Shown: positions 17,190 to 26,498, counted from the first letter of the stretch. The stretch is 46,025 nucleotides of DNA from Betaproteobacteria bacterium (GCA_018969885.1 JAGWXN010000002.1:1-46025); one strand, 5' to 3'. The notes: a model not told the origin generated them from the sequence alone. Program-made: numbers and translations.

Positions 17190-18647
17190 TTAGCGCCTCC
17201 AGAAAGCCGGGGTGAGCACTGCAAAGAAGGTGAGGAGTTCCAGCCTGCCCGCCAGCATCGCGATCGCGAGCAGTACCGCCTGAAAATCAGTGAGCGAGCC
17301 GAAATTCTCCGCTGGCCCGAATCGCCCGAGCGCCGGCCCGAGGTTATTCACCGACGCCACCACCGCCGACAGTGCGGAATCAAAATCAACACCGGTGAGC
17401 ACCATCACAAACGTGAGGATCAACTGCGTGGCTCCCCATAGGAGCATGAAGCCGAAGACCGAATAGATTACGCGCTCATCAACCGGGTTACCGTTGATGG
17501 AAAGCGGAAACACCGCGCGCGGATGGACCAGCCGCTTCAGTTCACGCCCCGCCTGTTTAAGAAGGATGAGGGCGCGAACCATCTTGATGCCGCCGCCAGT
17601 CGATCCGGCAGAGGAGGCGATGCAGGCGAGAAAAATCATCCAGAGCGGCGCAAACACTGGCCACTGCGAGTAATCGCGTGTCATGAAGCCGGTGGAGGTG
17701 GCCACCGAAATCGTGTTGAAGACACCATGCCTGAGCGCTTCGATTGCGCTCTCAAAGACCTGCTCCCAGACAAGAAGCGCGGTGATGCCGGCCGCGCTCA
17801 CCAGGATGAGGAGTACCGACGATGAGGCTTCGAGATCACGCAGATAGACCGCGGGCGACCGGCTTCGCAGCGCAAGAAAATGGGTGCCAAAGTTGATCGT
17901 GGACAGCACCATGAAGACCGCGAGCACCAGTTCAATGCGCAGCGAATCGAACGCACCGATACTGGCATCTCGCGTAGAAAAACCGCCTAGCGAAACCGTG
18001 GAGAGCGCATGACACACCGCATCAAACGGGGTCATGCCCGCCGCCCACAGCGCCAGACCGCACAGCACGGTGAGCAGCACATATCCCGCCCACATGAATT
18101 TCGCGGTCTGCGTGATTCGCGGTGTGAGCTTGCCCTCCTTCATCGGCCCGGGGGTTTCGGCGCGAAAGAGCTGCATCCCGCCCACGCCAAGCAGCGGCAA
18201 CACCGCGACCACCATGACGATGATGCCCATGCCGCCAAACCACTGCAGCGTGTGGCGCCAGAGATTGACCGACTGTGGCAGGGCGTCAAGCCCCGAGAGC
18301 ACGGTGGCACCCGTGGTGGTGAGCCCGGAGAGCGTCTCCATGAACACCTTGGCAAACGAGAGCTGCGGGCAGGCGACCAGGAGCGGCGGCATCGATACGA
18401 AGGTAACGAGCAGCCAGCCAAACACCACCAGGAGCGCGCCATCGCGGGGCTGCACCTCACGGCGACTGTGGCGGGTCGCCCACCACATGAGCAAGCCCAA
18501 GACAAAGCATCCGACTGCTGACCCGGCAAACGCCCGATGCATGCCGTCGTCAGCGACAAGCGACCAGGCAAAGGCCGGCAGAAACGCGATCGAGAACAGC
18601 ATCAGGAGGCTGCCCAGCACGGGCGCAACAACAAGCAGGCGCAACAC
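17190..18647 (-). CDS. trkH: Trk potassium uptake channel subunit TrkH
   Basis: 485 aa, the usual TrkH length (E. coli 483). It is a polytopic inner-membrane protein with four M1-P-M2 repeats. The selectivity-filter glycines can be seen in LSGLTTTGATVLSG, ALSTVSLGGFSTRD, TISVATSTGFMTRD and VVASVNNLGPALG. The intramembrane loop SSAGSTGGGIKMVRAL with its GSTGGG motif gates the channel. The start was set at GTG 18647, just after the trkA stop (TGA ends the codon at 18649), because the upstream part of the frame overlaps trkA. Together with TrkA it takes up K+. It is preceded in the operon by trkA and followed 4 nt later by the CobW-like gene. Confidence 0.95.
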   Translation of the reverse strand: MLRLLVVAPVLGSLLMLFSIAFLPAFAWSLVADDGMHRAFAGSAVGCFVLGLLMWWATRHSRREVQPRDGALLVVFGWLLVTFVSMPPLLVACPQLSFAKVFMETLSGLTTTGATVLSGLDALPQSVNLWRHTLQWFGGMGIIVMVVAVLPLLGVGGMQLFRAETPGPMKEGKLTPRITQTAKFMWAGYVLLTVLCGLALWAAGMTPFDAVCHALSTVSLGGFSTRDASIGAFDSLRIELVLAVFMVLSTINFGTHFLALRSRSPAVYLRDLEASSSVLLILVSAAGITALLVWEQVFESAIEALRHGVFNTISVATSTGFMTRDYSQWPVFAPLWMIFLACIASSAGSTGGGIKMVRALILLKQAGRELKRLVHPRAVFPLSINGNPVDERVIYSVFGFMLLWGATQLILTFVMVLTGVDFDSALSAVVASVNNLGPALGRFGPAENFGSLTDFQAVLLAIAMLAGRLELLTFFAVLTPAFWRR

Positions 18648-18648
18648 G

Positions 18649-20070
18649 TCAGAAGAACCCGACGCCGACCTGGAACAGCTTCTCAACGCGGGGCAACAGG
18701 CGCTTGTTGCTCACGAAGACAATCAGATGGTCTTCGGGCTGTATCACCGTGTCGTGATGCCCCATGATCACCTCGTAGCCGCCGGCATCATCCGGAGCGA
18801 GGGGATCCGCGGGCGCCACCGCGCGCACGATCGCGCCGATGGTAGCGCCCTGCGGGAGGTCGATCTGTTCGATTCGCCGGCCCACCACCCGCGACGATTT
18901 CGGATCACCATGCGCGATCGCCTCAAGCGCCTCGGCTGCGCCCCGGCGAAGCGAGTGCACCGCCACCACATCGCCGCGGCGCACATGCTTGAGGAGACTG
19001 CCTATCGTGGCCTGCGAGGGCACGATCGCGACATCAATCCGATTGCCCTGTACCAGGTCGGCATACGCCTGACGATTGATGAGCGCGATGGTGCGTCGTG
19101 CACCCATCCGCTTGGCGAGCATGCACGACATGATGTTGTTTTCATCGTCGGAGGTGAGCGCAACGAACAGGTCCATCTCATCGACGCCCTCCTCGCCAAG
19201 CAGGTCCTCGTCGGTACAGTCGCCGTTCAGGACCAGCGCGTGATCAGAATCAAGCTGCGATGCAAGATAGCTGCAGCGGCGCGCATCGGCTTCAATCAGC
19301 TTGATCTGGTAATGATCGCGTAAGCCTCGCGCAAGGCGTAGCCCGATATTGCCGCCCCCCGCGATCATGATGCGACGAACCGGCTGGTCCATTCGCCGCA
19401 GATCGGATAAGGCGGTGCGGATATGCTCGGCGGCGGCGAGAATGAACACCTCGTCGCCTGGCTGGATCAAGGTATCGCCCTCGGGCGGCACCGCGCGGTC
19501 GTTGCGAAAGATCGCCACGATCCGCATGTCGATGTTGGGGTGCGCGGCCCGCAGGTCGCGAATCGGATGCGAGACCAGCGGCCCCCCCTCATAGGCGCGC
19601 ACGGCAATCAGGCTTGCACGGCCACCAGCGAACTCCAGCACCTGGAGCGCCTCGGGGAACTCGATCAGCTTCATCACATAATCGGTCACCGTCTGCTCGG
19701 GGCAGATCAGGTGGTCGACCTGAAACCCGTCCACACCGGTGAGCTCGGGGTGCTCGAGAAACTCCGGCGCGCGGATCCGCGCGATGCGGGTGGGAACATT
19801 AAAGAGCCGTGCCGCGAGCTGGCAGGCGACCAGGTTGGTCTCGTCGCGCGCAGCCGTTGCAATCAGCATGTCGGCATCTTCGGCGCCAGCCTGGGCAAGC
19901 ACCGGCGGATGGGTGCCGTTGCCCGCCAGCGTGCGCAGATCAAGCCGGTCCTGAAGCGCAGCCAGCTGCGCGACGTCGGTGTCAACCACCGTGATGTCGT
20001 TTCGCTCGGAGACCAGATTTTCGGCTACTGAGCCGCCAACCCGTCCGGCACCAAGAATGATGATCTTCAA
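18649..20070 (-). CDS. trkA: Trk potassium uptake regulatory subunit TrkA
   Basis: 473 aa with the duplicated RCK layout of TrkA. It has two NAD(H)-binding Rossmann units, with GAGRVGGSVAENL at the N-terminus and GGGNIGLRLARGL in the middle. Each is followed by a TrkA_C domain (PPEGDTLIQPGDEVFILAA and GHHDTVIQPEDHLIVFV). It is the soluble ring that gates TrkH in response to nucleotides. The canonical N-terminus MKIIILGAGRVGG begins at a TTG codon at 20070. The TTGA overlap with the ntrX stop suggests translational coupling, since I see no Shine-Dalgarno sequence before it. The same gene order (rsmB then trkA) is known from E. coli; betaproteobacteria add the ntrYX pair in between. Confidence 0.96.
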   Translation of the reverse strand: MKIIILGAGRVGGSVAENLVSERNDITVVDTDVAQLAALQDRLDLRTLAGNGTHPPVLAQAGAEDADMLIATAARDETNLVACQLAARLFNVPTRIARIRAPEFLEHPELTGVDGFQVDHLICPEQTVTDYVMKLIEFPEALQVLEFAGGRASLIAVRAYEGGPLVSHPIRDLRAAHPNIDMRIVAIFRNDRAVPPEGDTLIQPGDEVFILAAAEHIRTALSDLRRMDQPVRRIMIAGGGNIGLRLARGLRDHYQIKLIEADARRCSYLASQLDSDHALVLNGDCTDEDLLGEEGVDEMDLFVALTSDDENNIMSCMLAKRMGARRTIALINRQAYADLVQGNRIDVAIVPSQATIGSLLKHVRRGDVVAVHSLRRGAAEALEAIAHGDPKSSRVVGRRIEQIDLPQGATIGAIVRAVAPADPLAPDDAGGYEVIMGHHDTVIQPEDHLIVFVSNKRLLPRVEKLFQVGVGFF

Positions 20071-20840
20071 GGGGTCGGGGGTTTGCGCCAGACGCCGCGC
20101 GAGAGGTCAATGCCAAGCTGCTTGAGTTTGCGATAGAGATGGGTGCGCTCGAGTCCGGTGCGCTCGGCAACCCGGGTCATGCTGCCCTGCTCACGCATCA
20201 GGTGGTGCTCGAAATAAGCGCGTTCAAACGCATCGCGCGCATCACGAAGCGGCGCATCGAGCGGCAGTTCGCGAAGCAGCAGCCGCGCCGCCGGTGACTC
20301 GGGAACCGCAGGCGCTACCGCAACCGGCACTGTCATGGGTTCGCCGAATGCGGCGGGCGGCTCCACTGCGCCAGGCGCAGCCGCGGGGATCGCGCCCGCC
20401 GACCCGGTATCGCGAGGCACGAGCGCGACCGCGGACGGCACCGCGGCCGGCGCAGGCACACCCGCGGGCTTTTGCGCTGGCCGCGTGAGGCCGTTTTGCA
20501 CCGCGCGCAGCAGCTTTTGCAGCGTGATCGGCTTTTCCAGAAAATCGCTCGCACCGATCCGCGAGGCCTCGGCCGCGGTATCGATGGTTGCATGACCCGA
20601 CATCATGATGACCGGCATGGTGAGTCGCCCGCCCGAGGCCCACTCACGTAACAGCGTGATGCCGTCGGTATCGGGCATCCAGATGTCGAGCAGCACCAGG
20701 TCGACGCGCTGGCGCTCGCGAACAGCACGCGCCTCGCGCGCACTATCGGCAAGCAGAACGGTGTGTCCTTCATCACCCAGGATTTCGGACAACAGTTCGC
20801 GGATGCCGATTTCATCATCGACCACGAGGATCTCGGCCAT
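20067..20840 (-). CDS. NtrX-like response regulator lacking the sigma-54 AAA+ domain
   Basis: A 257-aa protein. Residues 1-115 form a receiver domain with the acidic pair DD (8-9), phosphoacceptor D52 in LLDIWMP, and K103 in FLEKPI. A long Ala/Pro-rich linker follows (about 118-190). Then comes a Fis-type helix-turn-helix (RDAFERAYFEHHLMREQGSMTRVAERTGLERTHLYRKLKQLGI). The end is like that of NtrX/NtrC, but the central AAA+ sigma-54 interaction module is missing, so it cannot activate sigma-54 RNA polymerase in the usual way. It is the partner of the NtrY-like kinase gene 12 nt upstream and overlaps trkA by 4 nt. The frame and composition are continuous, so this looks like the native architecture rather than a recent deletion. 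Confidence 0.9.
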   Translation of the reverse strand: MAEILVVDDEIGIRELLSEILGDEGHTVLLADSAREARAVRERQRVDLVLLDIWMPDTDGITLLREWASGGRLTMPVIMMSGHATIDTAAEASRIGASDFLEKPITLQKLLRAVQNGLTRPAQKPAGVPAPAAVPSAVALVPRDTGSAGAIPAAAPGAVEPPAAFGEPMTVPVAVAPAVPESPAARLLLRELPLDAPLRDARDAFERAYFEHHLMREQGSMTRVAERTGLERTHLYRKLKQLGIDLSRGVWRKPPTP

Positions 20841-20852
20841 TCGTGAAGCTCT

Positions 20853-23141
20853 CTAGGCGGTGGTGGCAGCAGACAGACGGGGATTTTCCCCGCTTTTTGC
20901 GATTTTCGTAAAGAGTAATGCGATCTGGGCACCCAGAATCGTGCCGCTTTCATCGGTCCGGTTGCCCAAATCGATGCGCGCGCCGTGCTCATCAACAATC
21001 TTTCGAACAATAGCAAGCCCCAGCCCGGTGCCGCGCGGCTTGCTGGTGACATAGGGCTCGAAGGCGCGCGCAAGCATTGAGGGCGTAAAGCCAGGACCGT
21101 TATCGCGAACCAGCAGGCGCACCGCCAACTCCCCATCGGCAAGCCGCACCACGCCGGTGAGGAGTTCCACCCGCGGCGCAGGCACCCGTTCGGTGGCCTC
21201 GATGGCGTTGCCGATCAGGTTGAGAACCACCTGGCGAAGCTGCGCGGCATCGGCCATCACCGGCGGACAGTTGGGAGCAAGCTGCGTGTGCAGACGCCCG
21301 CCTGCCGAAAACAGCGGCGCAATCTCGTCGATCAACTGGTTGAGATCGAGCGGCGCAAGCCGTGCCGCCGGCAGCCGGGCGTACTCCCGGAACTCATCGA
21401 CCAGATGCTTGAGCGCAGCCACCTGATCGACAATGGTCTGCGAGCTCCGATTGAGAAGATCGGCGTCGGACCCGGAAAGCTTGTCGTGGAGCCGCAGCTT
21501 CAGGCGCTCGGCCGAGAGCTGAATCGGGGTGAGCGGATTCTTGATCTCATGGGCAAGCCGCCGGGCGACCTCCGCCCAGGCCATGGTGCGCTGCGCCGAG
21601 ATCACCTCGGTGAGATCGTCAAAGACAATCACAAACCCTTCGCCCGGCAGCATCGAGCCGCGCGCGAGGAGCGTTTTGCCCGCGCTTGCCGCCGACGCCG
21701 GCTCGGCCGAGGGCGGGGTATCGCGCGAAGGCAGTACAAATTGCCGCTGCCAGCTGCCGGGTCCGCTTGCCTGAAGCTCGAGGAAGGCCTGGCGAATTTC
21801 GTCGGAAAACGGCGCAAGCGGCGCAATCACCGAAATCGGCATGCCCAGGGTCTGGTCAAGCGGCTGCCCGAGAATCTGCTCGGCGCCGGGGTTGGCGAGC
21901 GTGACCCGCCAGTGAGCATCGAGCACCATGACGCCCGCGGTGAGATTGGCGAGCACACTCACCAGCCGCGCATGCGCCTGCTCGATTTCACGCTGGTTGC
22001 GCTCGACCAGCGTGCGCGCATCCTCGAGCTGGCGGGTCATCATGTTGAATGACTGGGTGAGCACCCCCAGCTCATCGCGTCCCGAGTAGGCCTTCACCGG
22101 CCGGTAGTCGCCCTCGGCCACCGCGCGCGTGCCGGCCGCCAGCATCGACAGGGGCCCGGTGAGCCACCCCGACAACAGGAACGCAGCCGCCACCGCTGAA
22201 AACACGGTCAACATGAAGATCAGCGTGAGCGTGACATTGAAGATGCGCGACAGGCTCTCGCGCGAGAGCGCGAGCTGCTGGAAGTCCCGGCGCCCCTGCT
22301 CCAGTGCATCGGTATGCTCGGCAAGTAGCGCTGGCACTTCCTGGATCAGCTGCAGATACGCCCCTTCTTCAAAGCGCAAGCCCTCGGCGTTGATGGGTAC
22401 GATCACCCGCATCAGCAGACCCCGGAACGACTGCCCGGCCACCTCTCGGGTTTCAAAAGTCGAATAGAGGCGCGTAAGACGCGCCTGGCGAAGCGCAGCC
22501 GGCGTTGGCAGATCGGGCACGAGCGCCGATAGCCGTCCCCCCACCGCCACGATCAGGTTACGCCCGCCGCTCACCACCAGCGCATCCTGAAGATCGAGTT
22601 GTTCGCGAAGTCGGTTCAATTGCGCCGACCAGCCCGACGGCGGCGTATCGCCGAGCGATCCGGACACGGCACGCGCCTTGTAGAGGAGGTCAGAGAGCTG
22701 CGCATCCAGCGTGGCGCGGCCCAGGCTCATGCCGGAGTCGAGTGCGCGCTCGACCGGCACCGCAAACCAGGACTCCACCGAGCGGCCGATGAAATGCACC
22801 GACACCAGGTAGATGAGCGAGACCGGAATCACCGTCATGACGGTGAAGGACAGCGCGAGCCGCGCCATCAGCCGGGTGCCAAATAGTCCCCGCCGATAGC
22901 GCTGGATCAACCGCCGGATGAGCTCGGCCACCAGCACCAGCAGCGCCAGCGCCATGACCGCAGTGGTGACCAGAAGCGCAGGATAGTGCCGCTCGAAAAT
23001 CGAGGTGTTCGCGCTCGCCCCCGCGAGCAGTACCAGAAGCACCACGGCGAAGCCCACCGATGCGATCAGCGCAAAGCGCAGCAGACGCCCTATCGCGCGC
23101 TTGTCGGTGTCGGGGGCAGCGTGAAAGTCGCGCGCGTCCAT
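20853..23141 (-). CDS. NtrY-like membrane sensor histidine kinase
   Basis: 762 aa. Three hydrophobic segments in the first 120 residues and a fourth (FNVTLTLIFMLTVFSAVAAAF) flank an extracytoplasmic region of about 170 residues. Then come a HAMP domain (GWLTGPLSMLAAGTRAVAEGDY), a PAS domain (SVLANLTAGVMVLDAHWRVTLAN) and a HisKA domain with phospho-acceptor His531 in LAHEIKNPLTPIQLSAERL. The HATPase core has NLIGNAIEAT, DNGPGF and GTGLGLAIV. This is the NtrY layout. NtrYX systems regulate nitrogen, respiratory and envelope functions in proteobacteria; the signal is unknown. The start at ATG 23141 overlaps the DUF4390 gene by 52 nt, and no other in-frame ATG precedes the first membrane helix. 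Operon mates are DUF4390 upstream and ntrX downstream. Confidence 0.92.
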   Translation of the reverse strand: MDARDFHAAPDTDKRAIGRLLRFALIASVGFAVVLLVLLAGASANTSIFERHYPALLVTTAVMALALLVLVAELIRRLIQRYRRGLFGTRLMARLALSFTVMTVIPVSLIYLVSVHFIGRSVESWFAVPVERALDSGMSLGRATLDAQLSDLLYKARAVSGSLGDTPPSGWSAQLNRLREQLDLQDALVVSGGRNLIVAVGGRLSALVPDLPTPAALRQARLTRLYSTFETREVAGQSFRGLLMRVIVPINAEGLRFEEGAYLQLIQEVPALLAEHTDALEQGRRDFQQLALSRESLSRIFNVTLTLIFMLTVFSAVAAAFLLSGWLTGPLSMLAAGTRAVAEGDYRPVKAYSGRDELGVLTQSFNMMTRQLEDARTLVERNQREIEQAHARLVSVLANLTAGVMVLDAHWRVTLANPGAEQILGQPLDQTLGMPISVIAPLAPFSDEIRQAFLELQASGPGSWQRQFVLPSRDTPPSAEPASAASAGKTLLARGSMLPGEGFVIVFDDLTEVISAQRTMAWAEVARRLAHEIKNPLTPIQLSAERLKLRLHDKLSGSDADLLNRSSQTIVDQVAALKHLVDEFREYARLPAARLAPLDLNQLIDEIAPLFSAGGRLHTQLAPNCPPVMADAAQLRQVVLNLIGNAIEATERVPAPRVELLTGVVRLADGELAVRLLVRDNGPGFTPSMLARAFEPYVTSKPRGTGLGLAIVRKIVDEHGARIDLGNRTDESGTILGAQIALLFTKIAKSGENPRLSAATTA

Positions 23142-23662
23142 TCGACCTGTGGATTCCAGTCTCGGTTGGTGAGGGCATCGACCTGGAGCGCCCGGGGTAG
23201 CTGGGTGGCGTCGAGCCGGATGCGGGCCTGAACCAGATAGTCGCCCGGTGCGAGCGCCTCGCCCGGATCGATGCGCCAGTTGCGCACCTGCGCCACCCCG
23301 GCCAGTGCCGCCTCGAATGATTCATGAAGGGTCGACAGGCCTTCGTCGCGGGTGACTCGGAACTCGCGTGCAAGCGCGTGGTACGTGAGTCGCGCGCGGC
23401 TGCTTGCCTGGGCTACGCGCTGGTCCCACCAGTACCAGCGCGGCCTCAGCAATTCGATCTCCACCAGGAAATGGAGTGGCACGCCTTTCATGACCGCGTC
23501 CTCAAGCCGCGGCGTGCGCGGCGGCTCCAGGTCGGCAGACAGCACCCAGGCGCGTCCGTCAGTGGCGGGCTCGAGCCGCACCGAACCATCCTGCGCGGCT
23601 GCCACAGGCAGGCTCAGGAATAGCGCGAACAGCGCCGCAAGCAGTCGGGCGGGCAGGGTCAC
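23090..23662 (-). CDS. DUF4390 domain protein (secreted)
   Basis: A 190-aa protein starting at GTG 23662 in a GTGA overlap with the rsmB stop. The N-terminal ARLLAALFALFLSLPVAAA is a Sec signal peptide with likely cleavage after AAA. The mature part has the DUF4390 blocks: LEDAVMKGVPLHFLVEIELLRPRWYWWD, ARLTYHALAREFRV, and a C-terminal YLVQARIRLDATQLPRALQVDAL. It ends before a WTRATFTLPP strand. The function is unknown. In betaproteobacteria I know it as the gene between rsmB and ntrY, so a periplasmic role linked to the NtrY sensor domain is a fair guess but is not shown. Its end overlaps ntrY by 52 nt. Confidence 0.87.
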   Translation of the reverse strand: MTLPARLLAALFALFLSLPVAAAQDGSVRLEPATDGRAWVLSADLEPPRTPRLEDAVMKGVPLHFLVEIELLRPRWYWWDQRVAQASSRARLTYHALAREFRVTRDEGLSTLHESFEAALAGVAQVRNWRIDPGEALAPGDYLVQARIRLDATQLPRALQVDALTNRDWNPQVEWTRATFTLPPTPTSAR

Positions 23663-24996
23663 GGGCGACGTTTCTCGATCAGGCAGTAGAAAAATCCGTC
23701 GTGGTCTTCGGATGGCATGCTGACGGGCAAAAGCTGGCGGCCCGGCCCGCGGATGTCAACGCCGGCAACGGGCTGCGGGCGATCGGGCAGGGCCAGTTCG
23801 CGGGCATCTTTGTGGCGCTTCAAAAAGGGCTCGATGATGTCCTGCCCCTCTGCCCTGAACACCGAGCAGGTGGCATAAAGCAATTTACCACCGGGTTTCA
23901 GCAAGGGCCAAAGCGCGTCGATGATGCGCGTCTGGGCTGCCGCCAGTGTCGTGAGATCGCCACGGCGGCGCAGCCACCGCGAGTCGGGCGCGCGCCGAAC
24001 GATGCCCGATGCCGTGCACGGCGCATCGACCAGAATCCGGTCAAAGGGCACCCGATCCCACCAGCGGCGAGGTGTCGCCGCATCACCACAGAGCAGCGTA
24101 CCGGCGAGGCCCAGCCGCTCAAGCCCCTCGCGCACCCGCGCAAGACGCCTGGGCTTGAGGTCGAGCGCGGTGAGTTGTACCGCGGCCTCTTCCAGAATGT
24201 GCGCGCTCTTGCCACCCGGTGCCGCGCAGGCATCAAGCACCCGCTGACCGTCCTGCAAATCGAGCCATAAGGCGGCACGCTGGGCCCCCTCATCCTGTAC
24301 CGACACCAGTCCCTCGGCCCAACCCGGAAGCGCTTGCACCGACCCGGCCGGCTCCACGATGACTGCTGCCGGACCCACCACGCGGCAGGCGTAACCATGC
24401 GCCTCAAGGCGCGCCACATAGTCAGCAAGCGCGATGCGGCGACGGTTCACTCGCAGCGTGAGCGGCGGATGGCGATCCGCCGATTCAGCGATCGCCTGCC
24501 AGGCGTTCGGGTGATCGGTCCGCAACACATCGAGCCACCATTCCGGGTGATTCCAGCGCGCCTCGGGATGGCGCCTTGCGGCGTCCAGCAACGTCTCGGG
24601 CGAGCGCAGAAACGCCCGCAGCGTCGCGTTGATGAAGCCCGCAGCGCCCTCGGTTTGCGGATCGGCGCGCGCCGCCCGCACCGCCTGGTCGACAATGGTG
24701 GCGGGATGACGCTGCGGCGCGATCAGCTGAGAGAGCGCAAGCCACTGCAGCGCTGCGACCGGCGGGGCAGGCTCGCGCGCGTTCAGGCCTCGAGCAAGCG
24801 CCTGGCAAAGGCCGAGCACCCGGGTTGCTGAATAGGCGAGATCACGGACCACCGGTCGCGAGGCCGGCGCCAGGTCGTGGTCACGCTCGGCCTGGTCGAG
24901 CGCGAAGTCGAGCCGCTCTCCCGCCGCAAGCGCGCCGAGCGCCTGGGCAGCCGAGCGCATTTCATCGGCCAGCGCCGATCGCAGCGGCGTGGACAT
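23659..24996 (-). CDS. rsmB: 16S rRNA (cytosine967-C5)-methyltransferase RsmB
   Basis: 445 aa. An N-terminal NusB-like RNA-binding helical domain (about 1-140) is followed by an AdoMet Rossmann domain with motif I LDACAAPGGKSAHILE. The two catalytic cysteines are Cys327 in DAPCTASGIVRR and Cys377 in LLYATCSVF, almost the same numbers as in E. coli (325 and 375). It methylates C5 of C967 in 16S rRNA. The start at ATG 24996 was chosen because the NusB-like domain begins there; the open frame upstream overlaps fmt. It lies 8 nt after fmt and overlaps the DUF4390 start by 4 nt. Confidence 0.96.
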   Translation of the reverse strand: MSTPLRSALADEMRSAAQALGALAAGERLDFALDQAERDHDLAPASRPVVRDLAYSATRVLGLCQALARGLNAREPAPPVAALQWLALSQLIAPQRHPATIVDQAVRAARADPQTEGAAGFINATLRAFLRSPETLLDAARRHPEARWNHPEWWLDVLRTDHPNAWQAIAESADRHPPLTLRVNRRRIALADYVARLEAHGYACRVVGPAAVIVEPAGSVQALPGWAEGLVSVQDEGAQRAALWLDLQDGQRVLDACAAPGGKSAHILEEAAVQLTALDLKPRRLARVREGLERLGLAGTLLCGDAATPRRWWDRVPFDRILVDAPCTASGIVRRAPDSRWLRRRGDLTTLAAAQTRIIDALWPLLKPGGKLLYATCSVFRAEGQDIIEPFLKRHKDARELALPDRPQPVAGVDIRGPGRQLLPVSMPSEDHDGFFYCLIEKRRP

Positions 24997-25004
24997 CGTC
25001 GCCC

Positions 25005-25964
25005 TCAGCGCGGGGGCACTTGAAACCGCTCGCCGGCTGCGATCGGCCGCCCGCGAAGGAAGGTCGCTACCGGTTGACGGGTGCCGCCGGGGCGTTGCAG
25101 CTCGGTGAGCTCGAGCGCCCCCTGCCCGCAAGCAACGCGCAGTACGCCCTCGGGCGCACGCAGCACCGTGCCGGGGGGCGCACCCTCGGGGCTGGCCTCG
25201 GTCACTGCCTGGGCCCGCCAGACCTTGAGCGTGAGCCCACTCTCAGCGGCGAGCGCGGCACTACAGCCCGGCACTGGGTCGAACGCGCGGATCCGCCGGG
25301 CGAGCGTCGGTGCATCCTGCTGCCAGTCGAGCACTGCGTCGTCGCGGTCGATCTTGCGCGCGTAGCAGACGCCGGTTTCAGGTTGGGCGGTCGCAGCCAA
25401 AGGGCCTGCGGCGAGCTGCGCAATCGCCTGGACCGCCAGCCGCGCACCGACCGTCGCCAGCCGATCGTGAAGACTGCCGCCGGTATCGAAATCGGTGATG
25501 GGCACGGCCTCGCGCAATAGCATCGGGCCGGTATCGAGCCCCGCCTCCATCTGCATGATGGTGATGCCGGTCTCTTGATCCCCCGCCTCGATCGCACGCT
25601 GGATGGGCGCAGCGCCCCGCCAGCGAGGAAGCAGCGACGCGTGGACGTTGATGCAGCCGAGCCGCGGCAGGTCGAGCACCGCCTGGGGCAGGATCAGGCC
25701 GTAGGCGACCACCAGCATCAGGTCGGCAGCGGCCGCCTGTAGGGGCGCTCGGTCGACCTCTTCGCGCAGACGGGCGGGCTGACCCACAGGGAGTCCCAGT
25801 TCGAGCGCGCGTCGTTTGACGGGCGGCGCCACCAGCCGCTGGCCTCGTCCCGCGGGTCGATCAGGCTGACAAAGCACGAGGGCCACCTCGTGGCCTGCCT
25901 GGACCACCGCATCAAGAACCGTTGCGGCGAACGCCGGCGTTCCGGCAAAGATCAGCCTCAGCAC
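25005..25964 (-). CDS. fmt: Methionyl-tRNA formyltransferase
   Basis: 319 aa. The N-terminal domain reads LRLIFAGTPAFAATVLDAV. The catalytic triad Asn106, His108 and Asp144 lies in the usual INVHASLLPRWRGAAPIQRAI and MEAGLDTGPML blocks, with the same numbering as E. coli. A C-terminal OB-like domain follows (PPGTVLRAPEGVLRVACGQGALEL). It formylates the initiator Met-tRNA using 10-formyl-THF. GTG 25964 is the likely start. A GGAGG lies only 2 nt before it, which is unusually close, and the next codon is CTG. The gene follows def by 27 nt and precedes rsmB. Confidence 0.97.
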   Translation of the reverse strand: MLRLIFAGTPAFAATVLDAVVQAGHEVALVLCQPDRPAGRGQRLVAPPVKRRALELGLPVGQPARLREEVDRAPLQAAAADLMLVVAYGLILPQAVLDLPRLGCINVHASLLPRWRGAAPIQRAIEAGDQETGITIMQMEAGLDTGPMLLREAVPITDFDTGGSLHDRLATVGARLAVQAIAQLAAGPLAATAQPETGVCYARKIDRDDAVLDWQQDAPTLARRIRAFDPVPGCSAALAAESGLTLKVWRAQAVTEASPEGAPPGTVLRAPEGVLRVACGQGALELTELQRPGGTRQPVATFLRGRPIAAGERFQVPPR

Positions 25965-25991
25965 AGCCTCCGTGATTCAGGCGTGCGCACG

Positions 25992-26498
25992 CTAGGCTGC
26001 GTCGCGCTCTTGCTTGGCGAGTTTGGCGCGAATGCGGGTTTGCTTGAGGCGCGACAGGTGCTGCACGAAGACCCTGCCATTCAGGTGGTCGATTTCGTGT
26101 TGCAAGCACACGGCAAGCAGCCCCTCGGCCTCGATCGAGAACGCTTCGCCGCGCTCGTTGAGGGCGCGAACGGTGATCGTGCCTGGCCGCTCGACGTTTT
26201 CGAAAATGCCCGGAACCGACAAGCATCCTTCTTCGTGAACGGTGAAGTCGCCACCCGCGCTCACGATTTCCGGGTTGATGAACACCTGCAGTGCATCGCG
26301 CTTCTCGGACAGGTCGATCACGATCACGCGCAGGTGAACGTCGATCTGGGTGGCGGCCAACCCGATTCCGGGCGCCTCGTACATGGTCTGCGCCATGTCG
26401 CCCACCAGCTCGCGAATGGAATCATCGACCCGCTCGACGGGTGCGGCGACCTGCTGCAGGCGCGGGTCGGGATAACGAAGAATGGTCCGGATTGCCAT
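25992..26498 (-). CDS. def: Peptide deformylase
   Basis: 168 aa with the three deformylase motifs: GIGLAATQ (44-51), EEGCLSVPG with metal ligand Cys92, and QHEIDHLNG with His134, Glu135 and His138. Numbering is two higher than in E. coli Def. It removes the formyl group from new proteins, reversing the step made by the downstream fmt product. ATG 26498 starts the gene. It opens the long minus-strand cluster def-fmt-rsmB-DUF4390-ntrY-ntrX-trkA-trkH. It is divergent from dprA, as in E. coli, with a 210-nt gap that should hold the operon promoter. No clear -10/-35 pair stands out in that GC-rich gap. Confidence 0.98.
   Translation of the reverse strand: MAIRTILRYPDPRLQQVAAPVERVDDSIRELVGDMAQTMYEAPGIGLAATQIDVHLRVIVIDLSEKRDALQVFINPEIVSAGGDFTVHEEGCLSVPGIFENVERPGTITVRALNERGEAFSIEAEGLLAVCLQHEIDHLNGRVFVQHLSRLKQTRIRAKLAKQERDAA

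Noticed and set aside
21288..22052. A 254-residue open frame opposite ntrY
   Set aside because: It is antisense to the conserved kinase and has no domain, ribosome site or plausible start.
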